Assembly (NCBI GenBank): GCA_934438135.1
Contig: CAKSBP010000016.1
Coordinates: 4,346 to 68,345, forward strand
Direction: 5' to 3'
Origin: an uncultured Clostridium sp.
GTDB lineage: Bacteria > Bacillota > Clostridia > Lachnospirales > Lachnospiraceae
DNA: 64,000 nucleotides
Position 1 is the stretch's first letter, and every line of letters starts with the position of its first letter. Shown here one piece after another: positions 27,132 through 36,100 of this stretch. The position numbers were made by a program, and so were the translations under genes. The notes under the pieces are model-generated. The model had not been told where the DNA came from, ran no database searches, and was given only the letters and a program-made list of their open reading frames with translations.

Positions 27132-27744
27132 GGTGCTTGGAGTATCACAAAGTGCTTCAAACGATGAGGTAAAAAAAGCATATCGGGAGTTAAGCAGAAA
27201 GTATCATCCGGATTCTTATGCAGATAATCCGTTAGCAGATTTAGCAGAGGAAAAGTTCAAGGAAATTCAGGATGCTTATCATCAGATTATGGATGAGAGG
27301 GAAAAGGGATACAGCAGTGCATCTTATGCTCAGGGAAGCCAGGGGCAGTCATCCTATCAGCAGCAGTATTATGATGAAGATACGACGCAGATGCGCCAGA
27401 TTTACAGCATGCTGATGATGAATCAGTTCCGTGAGGCACTGAATGAACTGGCAAGAGTAGACCAGCGTGGTGCAAAATGGAATTATTATAATGGTGTTGC
27501 TTATGCAGGACTTGGAAATATCATTACGGCAATGAGTTATGCGAAGCGGGCAGTTTCCATGGAACCACAGAATCAACAGTATACACAATTTTTATTTCAG
27601 CTTCAGAATTCCAGTCGGAATTACCACAATGCAGGAGGAGGAATAAGCAGTGGAAATTCAGATGCCTGTGATATGTGCTGTAAATTATGGATTGCGGATT
27701 CCCTGTGTGAATGTATGGGTGGTGATTTGTGTCCATGCATGTAA
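27115..27744 (+). CDS. J-domain (DnaJ-like) protein with Cys-rich C-terminus
   Basis: Residues 1-65 form a J domain with the HPD motif at 31-33, which would stimulate an Hsp70 ATPase. A Gln/Ser/Tyr-rich linker follows, then a TPR-like helical repeat (about 95-160). The last 30 residues are rich in Cys ([19 protein letters not shown]), an unusual tail that may bind metal or membrane. It is not classical DnaJ: the zinc-finger and C-terminal substrate domains are absent. It overlaps both neighbours by a few bases, so the DUF5685 protein, this protein and the next membrane protein form one operon. Confidence 0.85.
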   Translation: MTDPYKVLGVSQSASNDEVKKAYRELSRKYHPDSYADNPLADLAEEKFKEIQDAYHQIMDEREKGYSSASYAQGSQGQSSYQQQYYDEDTTQMRQIYSMLMMNQFREALNELARVDQRGAKWNYYNGVAYAGLGNIITAMSYAKRAVSMEPQNQQYTQFLFQLQNSSRNYHNAGGGISSGNSDACDMCCKLWIADSLCECMGGDLCPCM

Positions 27745-28247
27745 CATCCAAGGAAATGGCTATGCTTGGAACATTGGCAGGATTATGTGTTTTATTTATC
27801 TGCCTGGGTTCCATTCTAGAAAGTAATACTTTGTTTCTGCTTGGTGCAGCGTCCCTATGTTTTGGTGCAGCACTTAAGGATTATGGATTTCGACTGGGCG
27901 GAGGATTTCTGGCAGCAACCATGGCATTATCCCTTCTATTGTCTGGAAATAAGCTGTATTGTCTGACCTATCTTGGAATGTGCGTTTATCTCATGACAAG
28001 AATGTTTGTGTTCAAAGGAAGAATACAGCGTGGAATAAAGGAAGCACTCTGCTATGCAGTATTTAATATTATGTATATTCCAGTTATTATTCTGGCGCCA
28101 AAGCTGGTTTTTCATGGAAGATTTAATTCTCTGCTTTTTTTATTTTTTATAGTGGGAGGTCAGATTGTCCTGTTTATTTATAATTATGTATTAAACTGGT
28201 TTTTATATACAGGATGGATCCAGTTTAAAAAACGCTTCCTGGGTTAA
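27735..28247 (+). CDS. Membrane protein of unknown function
   Basis: A 170-residue protein with about five hydrophobic segments and a basic C-terminus ([10 protein letters not shown]). ATG 27735 (GGGTGGTGA about 10 nt upstream) lies inside the J-domain gene, so the two are coupled. The co-operon with a J-domain protein suggests a role in membrane protein handling or cell envelope work, which is inference. GTG 27729 is an alternative start. Confidence 0.65.
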   Translation: MHVTSKEMAMLGTLAGLCVLFICLGSILESNTLFLLGAASLCFGAALKDYGFRLGGGFLAATMALSLLLSGNKLYCLTYLGMCVYLMTRMFVFKGRIQRGIKEALCYAVFNIMYIPVIILAPKLVFHGRFNSLLFLFFIVGGQIVLFIYNYVLNWFLYTGWIQFKKRFLG

Positions 28248-28329
28248 TCAGATCGTACAATCTGGTTGTAAAAGTGTAAATCCTGGGATATAATGATAGA
28301 AAAGACGAAAGAGAGAGGGGATTTAACTT

Positions 28330-29832
28330 GTGGACAGATTTAAAATAAAAAAAGATAGTGTATGGGGGACAATTCTGTCGTATGCAGTGCTATTTCTGGC
28401 AGTTATGATTCTTTTTATGATTGTTTACAAAACTGGATTTCAGAAACATGTACAGGCAATCCAGCTTATCATGTTAGCAGGAGTATTTATTTCTTTAGGA
28501 GCTGGCTTGTATGTCAGTTGGAAGCACAATTTTGACTTAAAGTATGTAACCGTGGCATTCATTGCTGCTGGGTTGGTGATGCGTATTGGATATATGCTGT
28601 ATACACCATTTAATATAAGATCACATGACCTTGGGGATGTTACACCGGATGGATATGGACATGCGGCTTACATACTGAAACTGATGGTAAATCATAAACT
28701 TCCAGAGACAAACTGGATTCAGTTTTATCATCCGCCATTGTATCATTTTCTCGCAGCGTGTGTGTGTACATTTGTAAATATATTTATGAAATGGTCTACC
28801 TATGAGGAAGTATTGGAAGCGGCCAAAATTGTATCGTGTTTTGCATCTGCTGGATGTCTTCTTATTATGCCAAAGCTTTGTGATGAGCTGGGTTTAACTC
28901 AAAGGGCAAAAGCATTTGCAGCAGCAGTGATTGCATTTTTCCCGAACTGCTATCTGTTAGCGGGCCGGGTAAATAATGACTCTCTGGTTATTTTTTTCAT
29001 GATGACTGCTATTTTATATACATTTAAATGGGCGAAAGAACAATCCTGGAAGAATACACTTATTCTGGCATTTGCATTTGGACTGGGTATGATGACAAAG
29101 GTATCCTGTGGTACACTTGCATTGTTTACTGGACCGATTATGATTGCTATATTCTTTAAGCATATTCGAGAGAAAAATTGGATTCCTTTGTTTAAAAAAC
29201 TGGTATCATTTGGTATCCTTGTTTTCCCATTAGGATTGTGGTATCCAATTCGGAACCTGATCAAATTTAACCAGCCGCTGAATTATGTTGTGGACATTGG
29301 AAAAGATTCGAAGATTTATACGGGAAATGTATCTTTCTTTTTAAGATACATTCAGTTTCCTTTAAAGAATCTGTTGGAACCAGTATATGCACATCCATGG
29401 GATGACAGTAATATTAATTTATATGTGATTAAGAGCGCTATGTTTGGAGAATTTGAATATAATATTACGGATTTTATTCCGAAAGTTTTAGTTGTTTCTA
29501 GTTTGGTTTTAGTTTTATGTTCTTTATTTGCCATGATTTATATGGCGGTAAAAATTAGAACAAATAAAATGCTTCGTTTGGGAATACCAGTATTGTGGGT
29601 GCTTTTATATGGATTCTTCTTATACTTTAATGGACAGTATCCATATGGATGCACAATGGATTTTCGTTATATTGTTCCAACTGCATTTATTGGGGCAGTC
29701 TGCCTTGGTACAGCATTTGATTACTTCTGGAAGCAGAATACACTGACAGCGATTATTTATAAAATAACGGTTACTATATCTGGCACTTTATTTATTCTGT
29801 TTTCTGTGTTAATGTACTGTCTTATTAAATAA
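28330..29832 (+). CDS. Membrane glycosyltransferase, dolichyl-phosphate-mannose mannosyltransferase-like (GT39/ArnT type)
   Basis: A 500-residue protein with about 11-12 membrane segments. The first external loop carries DLGDVTPDGYGHAAY, an acidic motif typical of GT-C transferases; HPPLYHFLAA is the conserved HPPL signature found in the ArnT/PMT group; and AGRVNNDSLVIFF follows the usual order. It would use a polyprenyl-phosphate sugar donor to glycosylate an acceptor outside the membrane. GTG 28330 is the start, after GAGAGGGG. It is monocistronic with a strong terminator. The acceptor cannot be named. Confidence 0.85.
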   Translation: MDRFKIKKDSVWGTILSYAVLFLAVMILFMIVYKTGFQKHVQAIQLIMLAGVFISLGAGLYVSWKHNFDLKYVTVAFIAAGLVMRIGYMLYTPFNIRSHDLGDVTPDGYGHAAYILKLMVNHKLPETNWIQFYHPPLYHFLAACVCTFVNIFMKWSTYEEVLEAAKIVSCFASAGCLLIMPKLCDELGLTQRAKAFAAAVIAFFPNCYLLAGRVNNDSLVIFFMMTAILYTFKWAKEQSWKNTLILAFAFGLGMMTKVSCGTLALFTGPIMIAIFFKHIREKNWIPLFKKLVSFGILVFPLGLWYPIRNLIKFNQPLNYVVDIGKDSKIYTGNVSFFLRYIQFPLKNLLEPVYAHPWDDSNINLYVIKSAMFGEFEYNITDFIPKVLVVSSLVLVLCSLFAMIYMAVKIRTNKMLRLGIPVLWVLLYGFFLYFNGQYPYGCTMDFRYIVPTAFIGAVCLGTAFDYFWKQNTLTAIIYKITVTISGTLFILFSVLMYCLIK

Positions 29833-29837
29833 AATCT

Positions 29838-29877
29838 AGGAGGTATTTTGAAATGAATCAAAAATACCTCCTTTTTT
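29838..29877 (+). terminator. Terminator after the GT39-like gene
   Basis: AGGAGGTATTTT (29838-29849) pairs with AAAATACCTCCT (29861-29872) and ends in T6. The left arm contains a ribosome-site look-alike, which is structural. Confidence 0.85.
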
Positions 29878-29949
29878 AAAATAAGTTTGAATAGAAATAT
29901 AATATATGTAACAAAATAACAGGAAAACAAGAACATGGAAAGGAGCATT

Positions 29950-30516
29950 ATGAAGGAAAATGTGATTAATAAAGCAGTTATATTTGCAACAAAGGCACAT
30001 GAAGGTACGATGCGAAAAGGTAGTAAAATTCCATATATTATACATCCACTGGAAACCGGAGTTATTGTTTCAGGCATGACAACGGATGAGTCTGTGATTG
30101 CAGCTGCAATTCTTCATGATGTGCTGGAGGATACTCCCGTAACATACGAGCAGCTTTTTCAGGAATTTGGTACTATTGCAGAATTTGTTCGTTTAGAGAG
30201 TGAAAATAAAAGGAGGGATCAGCTGCCGGAAGATACGTGGAAAATCAGGAAGCAGGAAACGATTAATCATTTGAAGAATGAGCCGAAAATCGAAGTGAAA
30301 ATGATTGCCCTGGCGGATAAACTGTCTAATATACGTTCTATTTACCGGGACTATCAGGTACTGGGTGAAAGGCTCTGGGAGCGGTTTCATGAAAAACACA
30401 AAAGCGAACAGGGCTGGTATTACAAGGAACTATTAAATGTACTAAAAGACTTGGAAGATACGTTAGAATATCAGGAATATAAAGTGCTGGTGGAACATGT
30501 ATTTGGAGAAGTATAA
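29950..30516 (+). CDS. HD-domain phosphohydrolase, MESH1/RelA-SpoT hydrolase-like
   Basis: A 188-residue HD-fold protein. The motifs AHEGTMRKGSKIPYIIHPLE, AAAILHDVLEDTPVT (metal-binding HD) and IALADKLSNIRSI match the (p)ppGpp hydrolase domain of SpoT and the stand-alone MESH1-type enzymes. There is no synthetase, TGS or ACT domain. It may degrade the alarmone or a related nucleotide. ATG 29950 is preferred because GGAAAGGAG lies just upstream; ATG 29935 in the same frame has no site. Confidence 0.85.
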   Translation: MKENVINKAVIFATKAHEGTMRKGSKIPYIIHPLETGVIVSGMTTDESVIAAAILHDVLEDTPVTYEQLFQEFGTIAEFVRLESENKRRDQLPEDTWKIRKQETINHLKNEPKIEVKMIALADKLSNIRSIYRDYQVLGERLWERFHEKHKSEQGWYYKELLNVLKDLEDTLEYQEYKVLVEHVFGEV

Positions 30517-30523
30517 CAAAAGA

Positions 30524-30560
30524 CGTGTATAAAATAGAATAAAAATTCATTTTATACACG
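30524..30560. terminator. Bidirectional terminator between convergent genes
   Basis: CGTGTATAAAAT (30524-30535) pairs with ATTTTATACACG (30549-30560) between the HD hydrolase gene and the dipicolinate operon. Confidence 0.75.
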
Positions 30561-30570
30561 CCATTTTTAT

Positions 30571-31164
30571 TTAAACTTCTTTTGGTCCGAGAATAATCGG
30601 CTGCAGCTGTCTGTATTCTAATGCGGCCTCTAAGGTTGGTTCGATTAAATCAAAATGGGAAACCATAGAATTTGGTTTCTTTTTATAGTTATCCTGACCA
30701 AACGGAACAAAGTAGATATTTTTCATATTCATCATTTTTCCAATATTAGTAAAGTTGATTCCCAGAGAATCATTACTGGAAAGGAAAATAATCAATGGTT
30801 TGTTGTTTCTTAAATGACCTTTTGCTGCCATTAAAACCGGAGTATCTGTAATTCCATGGCACAGTTTAGCAAGTGTATTGCCGGTGCATGGTGCAATAAT
30901 GAGTAAATCCAGTTTATTTTTTGGCCCAAGAGGTTCTGCCTCAGGAATTGTAAAAACGGGTTCTCTTCCGGAGATTTCTTTCAATTTTGTCATAAAATCC
31001 TCCGGATGCCCAAAACGGCTGTCAAGCGTCTGGGCATTATCCGAAAAAATCGGATAAATATTTATGTTATGGGAAGCCATAAGTTCAATCTGCGCAATCA
31101 TTTTGCTGTAGGTGCAGAAGGAACCAGTCATGGCAACTCCAACATTACATCCTTCAAGTTTCAT
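30571..31164 (-). CDS. dpaB: Dipicolinate synthase subunit B
   Basis: Flavoprotein-type subunit of the enzyme that oxidises dihydrodipicolinate to dipicolinic acid in the sporulating mother cell (also called SpoVFB). The 197-residue sequence begins with GVAMTGSFCTYSKM, and LDLLIIAPCTGNTLAKLCHGITD is the signature of the flavodoxin-like DpaB family. The gene follows subunit A with a 68-nt gap. Its presence shows that the organism makes heat-resistant spores or recently did. The ribosome site is a weak AGAAGTGG. Confidence 0.92.
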   Translation of the reverse strand: MKLEGCNVGVAMTGSFCTYSKMIAQIELMASHNINIYPIFSDNAQTLDSRFGHPEDFMTKLKEISGREPVFTIPEAEPLGPKNKLDLLIIAPCTGNTLAKLCHGITDTPVLMAAKGHLRNNKPLIIFLSSNDSLGINFTNIGKMMNMKNIYFVPFGQDNYKKKPNSMVSHFDLIEPTLEAALEYRQLQPIILGPKEV

Positions 31165-31232
31165 ACAACCACTTCTCTCTATATTAGGAAAGATTTATAG
31201 AAAAACAGGCGGTCCTAGAAAGAGAACCGCTG

Positions 31233-32096
31233 TTATGTTAAATGTGCTAAGAGTGCCTCTGTCAGAATGTCGGCAGAAGTTTTTGGTGCGTATTTTCCTG
31301 GCAGTCCAAGGCAGAGTGCTGATTGGATGCCAAGTTTTTCAACGGCTTCCTGATCAACACCACCAGGGCAGGAAGCAATATCAATAATAATGGTTTCAGG
31401 ATTAGCGTGTTCCAGCACAGTTTTGTTTAAAACCATGGCTGGAATCGTATTGAATATAAATGAAAATTCTGAGATTCTATCCGTCAGTTTTTTTAATGAA
31501 AAAGTCTCAAAACCAATGGCAGCAGCATTTTCTAAGGCATCCGGTTTTCTGGCAGAAATGGTAACTTTGGTATCCAGTCCTTTTAATTTGCAGGCAAGAA
31601 CACGGGCACATTTTCCATAACCCAGAACCAGACAGGAATTTTTGTGCAGGTTGACAGGGCTTCGGGTAATGGCCTCTGCAATAGCACCTTCTGCAGTTGC
31701 AACTGCATTGCGCATACAGACTTCTGGCAGACACATAAAATCCAGTAATTTTATCTGATGTTTTTCACAGAATTCCCAGATAAACGGACTGAAACATCCT
31801 CCAGCAACCAACTGGGATTCTTTTAAGTCGGCTAAGAAAGTCTGTATGGATAAATCCATGCCCTGTATGGAAGAAACAATGGATTTATGATTTTTAGAAA
31901 ATGGAACAGGTCCAATTATGATGGTTCCGAAATCCAGAGCTTCTGACATGGAGGAAGCAGTTTTTATTTCGGGCAGCATACGTGGCAGCGGTAAGCCATA
32001 AACCATGATTTTAAACCCCATTTTACTTAGACGTTCAGCCATATAAGACTGTCGTTTATCTCCACCAATAAATGAAATTTTTTCTTTCACTGACAT
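31233..32096 (-). CDS. dpaA: Dipicolinate synthase subunit A
   Basis: NAD(P)-dependent subunit of dipicolinate synthase (also called SpoVFA). Residues 1-25 carry KISFIGGDKRQSYMAERL, and a Rossmann dinucleotide site is at NSCLVLGYGKCARVLACKLKG; IIIDIASCPGGVDQEA follows. The length of 287 aa is normal. It starts at ATG 32096 with AAGGAGG upstream and precedes subunit B in a two-gene operon, expected to be under a mother-cell sigma factor such as SigK; no clear sigma site was assigned. Confidence 0.93.
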   Translation of the reverse strand: MSVKEKISFIGGDKRQSYMAERLSKMGFKIMVYGLPLPRMLPEIKTASSMSEALDFGTIIIGPVPFSKNHKSIVSSIQGMDLSIQTFLADLKESQLVAGGCFSPFIWEFCEKHQIKLLDFMCLPEVCMRNAVATAEGAIAEAITRSPVNLHKNSCLVLGYGKCARVLACKLKGLDTKVTISARKPDALENAAAIGFETFSLKKLTDRISEFSFIFNTIPAMVLNKTVLEHANPETIIIDIASCPGGVDQEAVEKLGIQSALCLGLPGKYAPKTSADILTEALLAHLT

Positions 32097-32161
32097 TTTG
32101 GAACCTCCTTCATACTTTTTATTATATGAATGGAAAGAAGGATGGTGTCAGAAAAAACAGA

Positions 32162-32839
32162 TTAAAAAAACAGAGATATGATAACGGTTAGGATTCCGGA
32201 GATTCCAATAGCAAGTCCGCTCATGGCTCCCTGAACTTCTCCAAGTTCTACTGCTTTGGAAGTGCCAACAGCATGGCTGCAGCTTCCAATAGCAATTCCC
32301 TGTGCAATTTCGTTATCAATGTGAAATACTTTAATTAAAAGTGGTGCAAGTACGGCACCAAGAATTCCAGTGATGACAACAACCGCTACGGTAACTGCCT
32401 GAATACCATTTAACTGTCCACTGATTTCCATGGCAATTGGTGTTGTAACTGATTTTGGAATTAAAGATGCTGTCAGTTTTTTATCCAGTCCAAACAACTG
32501 GCAGAGCAGGTAAACACTGGTTATCGATGTAATACTTCCTGTCAGGCATCCTGCTAAAATCGGCCAGAAATATTTTTTCAGGATTTTTGCCTGATGGTAA
32601 ATGGAATATCCAAGTACCGTGGTTGCAGGTGCCAGAAACATGGAAATAACAGAGCCGCCTTCTTGATAGGATGTAAATGGTATCTGGAATATGGATAACA
32701 CAATGATAACAAAAGCAATTGCTACAAGCAGCGGATTGAGCAGAGGGCTGTTTGAAATTTTATTTAGAAAAAGTCCAATGGAAAAAGCAAGAATGCTCAA
32801 TGCAATTCCAAAAAGCGGATTAAAAAGAATATTATTCAT
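32162..32839 (-). CDS. lrgB: LrgB/CidB-family membrane protein
   Basis: A 225-residue protein with seven to eight hydrophobic helices. FGLDKKLTASLIPKSVTTPIAMEIS and GIAIGSCSHAVGTSKAVELGEV are conserved LrgB motifs. With LrgA it forms a holin/antiholin-like or metabolite (pyruvate) transport system that influences murein hydrolase activity. The start at ATG 32839 fits GGGAG better than the upstream ATG 32848, and it overlaps the end of lrgA. Confidence 0.92.
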   Translation of the reverse strand: MNNILFNPLFGIALSILAFSIGLFLNKISNSPLLNPLLVAIAFVIIVLSIFQIPFTSYQEGGSVISMFLAPATTVLGYSIYHQAKILKKYFWPILAGCLTGSITSITSVYLLCQLFGLDKKLTASLIPKSVTTPIAMEISGQLNGIQAVTVAVVVITGILGAVLAPLLIKVFHIDNEIAQGIAIGSCSHAVGTSKAVELGEVQGAMSGLAIGISGILTVIISLFF

Positions 32840-33203
32840 GATGTGCATGCTCCCGTCTGTTTAAAAATTTTATAAGAAAACTGACTGTATATCCGGAGAC
32901 ACAGAAGGTCAGGATAGTTGTAATCAGAGTAATTGCAAGAATTGGAACAATGGAGGAACGAATAAAGGAAAGCTTCTCCATAATAGAAACTCCTGCAGGA
33001 ATAAAAAAGAATGCCATATTCTTTAATAGAAAATCAGAAATATCTTTAATCTGCTCTGTTTTAATTATGTGTACGGATAGTAAAACAAAAAGCAGAATCA
33101 GGCTGATTACACTGGCTGGAAACGGGAATGGAAGAATGGCAGAGATGCCTTCACCCGTCAGGCACAGCAGAAAAATAATAAGTAACTGTTTCAGTATCTG
33201 CAT
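32832..33203 (-). CDS. lrgA: LrgA/CidA-family holin-like membrane protein
   Basis: A 123-residue protein with four hydrophobic helices; LCLTGEGISAILPFPFPASVISLILLF, used only in part as evidence, and FFFIPAGVSIME are family signatures. The C-terminus is short and basic (NRREHAHHE). It is the first gene of a two-gene operon with lrgB. Its own ribosome site is AAAGGAG. Confidence 0.9.
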   Translation of the reverse strand: MQILKQLLIIFLLCLTGEGISAILPFPFPASVISLILLFVLLSVHIIKTEQIKDISDFLLKNMAFFFIPAGVSIMEKLSFIRSSIVPILAITLITTILTFCVSGYTVSFLIKFLNRREHAHHE

Positions 33204-33366
33204 GTTTTTGCTCCTTTGTAAATAATTTGGTATATGTTCTTAAAAACATACACAAATATAACATAGAATTGTTAGTTTTACAAGGTAGGTACTATTTTGA
33301 GAATATATTTTCCGTGCTTATTCTGTATAAATTTTCAAAAGAAATTAAAATAAGGAAAATAAGAGT

Positions 33367-33395
33367 TTGACTTGCAAGAAATAAAATGTTACAAT
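33367..33395 (+). promoter_or_regulatory. Promoter of the cold-shock gene
   Basis: TTGACT (33367-33372), 17-nt spacer, TACAAT (33390-33395), leaving a leader of about 55 nt before the csp start. Confidence 0.7.
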
Positions 33396-33455
33396 AGCTA
33401 TATTGTGAGAGATCACAATGAGCAATTTATTTATTTTTTATTTGGAGGAATTATT

Positions 33456-33656
33456 ATGAACAAAGGTACAGTAAAATGGTTTAACAATCAAAAAGGTTTC
33501 GGATTTATCTCCGATGAACAGGGCAGCGATATCTTCGTACACTACACAGGTTTAAACATGGAAGGCTTCAAAACTCTTGAAGAAGGCCAGGCTGTTGAAT
33601 ATGATGTAATCGAAGGCGCTAAAGGTCCTCAGGCAACTAACGTAGTTGTATTGTAG
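33456..33656 (+). CDS. Cold-shock protein, CspA family
   Basis: A 66-residue single-domain OB-fold RNA chaperone. [16 protein letters not shown] and [10 protein letters not shown] hold the RNP1 and RNP2 nucleic-acid-binding motifs. ATG 33456 has TTGGAGGA upstream; the open frame further upstream is leader. Codon use is like that of a highly expressed gene. A terminator lies about 100 nt downstream. Confidence 0.95.
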   Translation: MNKGTVKWFNNQKGFGFISDEQGSDIFVHYTGLNMEGFKTLEEGQAVEYDVIEGAKGPQATNVVVL

Positions 33657-33755
33657 GTTAATCAAGGTAGTTTACAGTGTACCTTTTTTCTTATAGATCT
33701 TGTTTTATTTAAGTTTATACGGATTAAGTGTTATATTGTTAGAACGAAGTTGATT

Positions 33756-33788
33756 AAAAAAGGTTATCCATTTCGGATAGCCTTTTTT
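33756..33788 (+). terminator. Terminator after the cold-shock gene
   Basis: AAAAAAGGTTATCC (33756-33769) pairs with GGATAGCCTTTTTT (33775-33788), one wobble. Confidence 0.85.
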
Positions 33789-33819
33789 AAGTTGGACAAC
33801 AAGGAAGGCGGAGGGGATT

Positions 33820-34482
33820 ATGAAACGGGAAGAACTTTTATTTTCTTATTCGACGCTGCTTAATCTGGCAGAACGGGAAGAAATGGGACTGGCAGAGGAG
33901 TTTACAACAGTAAGGAAAAGCTTTCTTCAGGAAAAACCAGTAAAGGCAGTAATTCTATATCTGGATAAAAAGGACGCAGATACAGGAGTTATCGAATTGG
34001 AAGAAAACCATCTGTCTATCTGTGAAATTCCTTTACAGGGAGAAATTCTTCGTCGCTATGAAGGAAATCAGCTGTGTGCCGGCATGCTGTTTCTGATTAC
34101 TACATCTGGCACATATCAAAAGGGAATGCAAATTTCAGAACTGAGTTATCATATCGTACAAAATAAGTGCCTGGATCTGGCACGAAATCTCATAAAACAT
34201 AATTTTAATGCATTATTGAAAAAAGAACCATATAAGGATATTTGGATTTCAGACTGTTTAGGACCTGGTTATTTTGGAATGAAATTAGAGGAAGGAAAAA
34301 AGATTTACAGGCTGTTGGATGGAGAAAAACTGGGTGTTACCTATATAGGCGAATGTATGAAACCTGTGAAATCAACCAGCGGCATTCTGCTTGGCATGCG
34401 GGGAAATCGTGAATTACTCCCAGGTGCCTGTATATTTTGCAAAGCATCAAAAGAAAATTGTTTATTTTGTGGAGGATTCTAG
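33820..34482 (+). CDS. Vitamin B12-dependent methionine synthase activation domain-like protein
   Basis: A 220-residue protein resembling the S-adenosylmethionine-binding activation domain of MetH that occurs as a stand-alone protein in anaerobes. LGPGYFGMKLEEGKKIYRLLDGEKLGV follows the usual order of the domain, and the C-terminus ends in ACIFCKASKENCLFCGGF, a cysteine set (CX2C, CX2C) that could hold a cluster. It is adjacent to the ferredoxin-ASKHA activase, which starts immediately after its stop codon. Together they look like a corrinoid-protein reactivation pair, but no corrinoid methyltransferase is nearby. Confidence 0.75.
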   Translation: MKREELLFSYSTLLNLAEREEMGLAEEFTTVRKSFLQEKPVKAVILYLDKKDADTGVIELEENHLSICEIPLQGEILRRYEGNQLCAGMLFLITTSGTYQKGMQISELSYHIVQNKCLDLARNLIKHNFNALLKKEPYKDIWISDCLGPGYFGMKLEEGKKIYRLLDGEKLGVTYIGECMKPVKSTSGILLGMRGNRELLPGACIFCKASKENCLFCGGF

Positions 34483-35985
34483 ATGAAAGTAACATTCCTG
34501 CCTGTAGGAAAACAGGTTGAAGCAGAAGAAAAAACAGTGCTGATGGAATTAATAAGAGAGCAGGGAATTCCCATGGATTTTGTATGTGGAGGCAGAAAAA
34601 GCTGTGGGAAATGCAAGGTACTTGTGACAAAAGGAAATAATCAAATCTATTCTAAAGCAGAAGAAAACCTACTGACAAAAGAAGAGAAAGAAAAGGGATA
34701 TCGGCTGGCATGCTGCTTTCGAATAGAAGAAGATACCTGTGTTATCTTAGGACATAGAAAACAAAAGAATATTCAGAAACCAGAAAAGAAAAAAATTCCA
34801 CATATAAAAAACGCTGGAATTGTATTTGATATTGGGACAACTACGCTGGAGGCAGCGTTTGTAATAAATAATGAACAGGTGCTGGATACCATAATACAAA
34901 CGAATCCACAGCGGATCTGCGGATTAGATGTGATTTCCAGAACGGCTTATGCAGTACAGTCAGCTAGAAATAAAAGAAGACTTCGTGAACTGCTGCTTCA
35001 GGCTTTAAACAGCATGATTCGCGAGTTTCAAAATAGATGGGAAGTAGAGAAGGAACAGATAACAGATCTTGTGGTATTAGGAAATACGACGATGATTTTT
35101 CTTTTTCTTGATTATCATGTGGAAATGCTGGCGAAAGGAAATTTCAAAGAGAGGTTTGAAGGAGCCTGTTTGACGGCAGGAGAAGCAGGACTTGTAAATA
35201 CACCAAAAGCAAAGCTTTACGTGCCTGGAACGATTGGAGGACATGTGGGAAGTGATACGCTTGGCTGTATTCTTGCTACAAAACTATGGGAAAAACAAAG
35301 AACTTCTATAATTGTTGATGTTGGAACAAATGGGGAAATTGCTTTGGTAAAAGGTGGACAAATTGCTGCCTGTTCTACCGCAGCAGGACCAGCATTTGAA
35401 GGGGCGAATATTATTCAGGGAATGCGGGCAAAAGATGGCGCCATTTATCGGGTAGAGAAACAGGGGAATTTCTTAGAAATAAAAACTGTGGGAAACGGAG
35501 AACCAAGAGGTATATGTGGAACCGGTCTGATTGATGCTGCTGCTGCTTTTTTGGAATTGGGATGGATGAATGAAACAGGCCAGCTTTCCAAGGAGAAAAC
35601 AGCATTGGATACTGAAAAACGGGTATCGTTGTGGCAGCAGGATATCCGGCAGCTGCAGCTGGCAAAGTCTGCGGTTTATTCTGGAATCCAGGTGCTTCTG
35701 GAGGCAATGGATACCTCTGTAGAGGAACTGGATCAGATTTATATTGCAGGAGCTTTTGGGAGTGGACTCAGACCTAAGAATGCGGTACGGATTGGACTGC
35801 TTCCGGATATCCCAGAAGAAAAATATACAGCGATTGGAAATGGTTCACTGAAAGGAGGTATTGCAATTTTGAAACAGAAAGAAATGTTTCAGAAATCGAA
35901 TCGTCTTGCGGCACAGACTAAACATATAGCACTGGCAGAAAATGAACATTTTAAAGAAATATTTATTCAGAATCTCGACTTCTAA
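34483..35985 (+). CDS. Reductive activator of corrinoid proteins (2Fe-2S ferredoxin + ASKHA domain, RACo-like)
   Basis: A 500-residue protein. Residues 1-90 are a plant-type ferredoxin: CGGRKSCGKC and a later Cys in LACCF hold a 2Fe-2S cluster. The rest is the DUF4445/ASKHA-type ATPase of corrinoid activators: FDIGTTTLEAAF and VDVGTNGEIALV are phosphate-binding loops, and YIAGAFGSGL is the conserved C-terminal motif. Such proteins reduce inactive Co(II) corrinoid to Co(I) using ATP. It directly follows the MetH-activation-like gene and probably works with it on a methyltransferase encoded elsewhere. Confidence 0.9.
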   Translation: MKVTFLPVGKQVEAEEKTVLMELIREQGIPMDFVCGGRKSCGKCKVLVTKGNNQIYSKAEENLLTKEEKEKGYRLACCFRIEEDTCVILGHRKQKNIQKPEKKKIPHIKNAGIVFDIGTTTLEAAFVINNEQVLDTIIQTNPQRICGLDVISRTAYAVQSARNKRRLRELLLQALNSMIREFQNRWEVEKEQITDLVVLGNTTMIFLFLDYHVEMLAKGNFKERFEGACLTAGEAGLVNTPKAKLYVPGTIGGHVGSDTLGCILATKLWEKQRTSIIVDVGTNGEIALVKGGQIAACSTAAGPAFEGANIIQGMRAKDGAIYRVEKQGNFLEIKTVGNGEPRGICGTGLIDAAAAFLELGWMNETGQLSKEKTALDTEKRVSLWQQDIRQLQLAKSAVYSGIQVLLEAMDTSVEELDQIYIAGAFGSGLRPKNAVRIGLLPDIPEEKYTAIGNGSLKGGIAILKQKEMFQKSNRLAAQTKHIALAENEHFKEIFIQNLDF

Positions 35986-36100
35986 AAATGGTATAAATTA
36001 CCTATAAAGGAAGAATGTTCTTGATATAATAGAAATATTTGTTTATAATGGGAAAGGAAAATCAGATATGTGGGGGTATCAAAGTTAGCGAGGTCGATGA

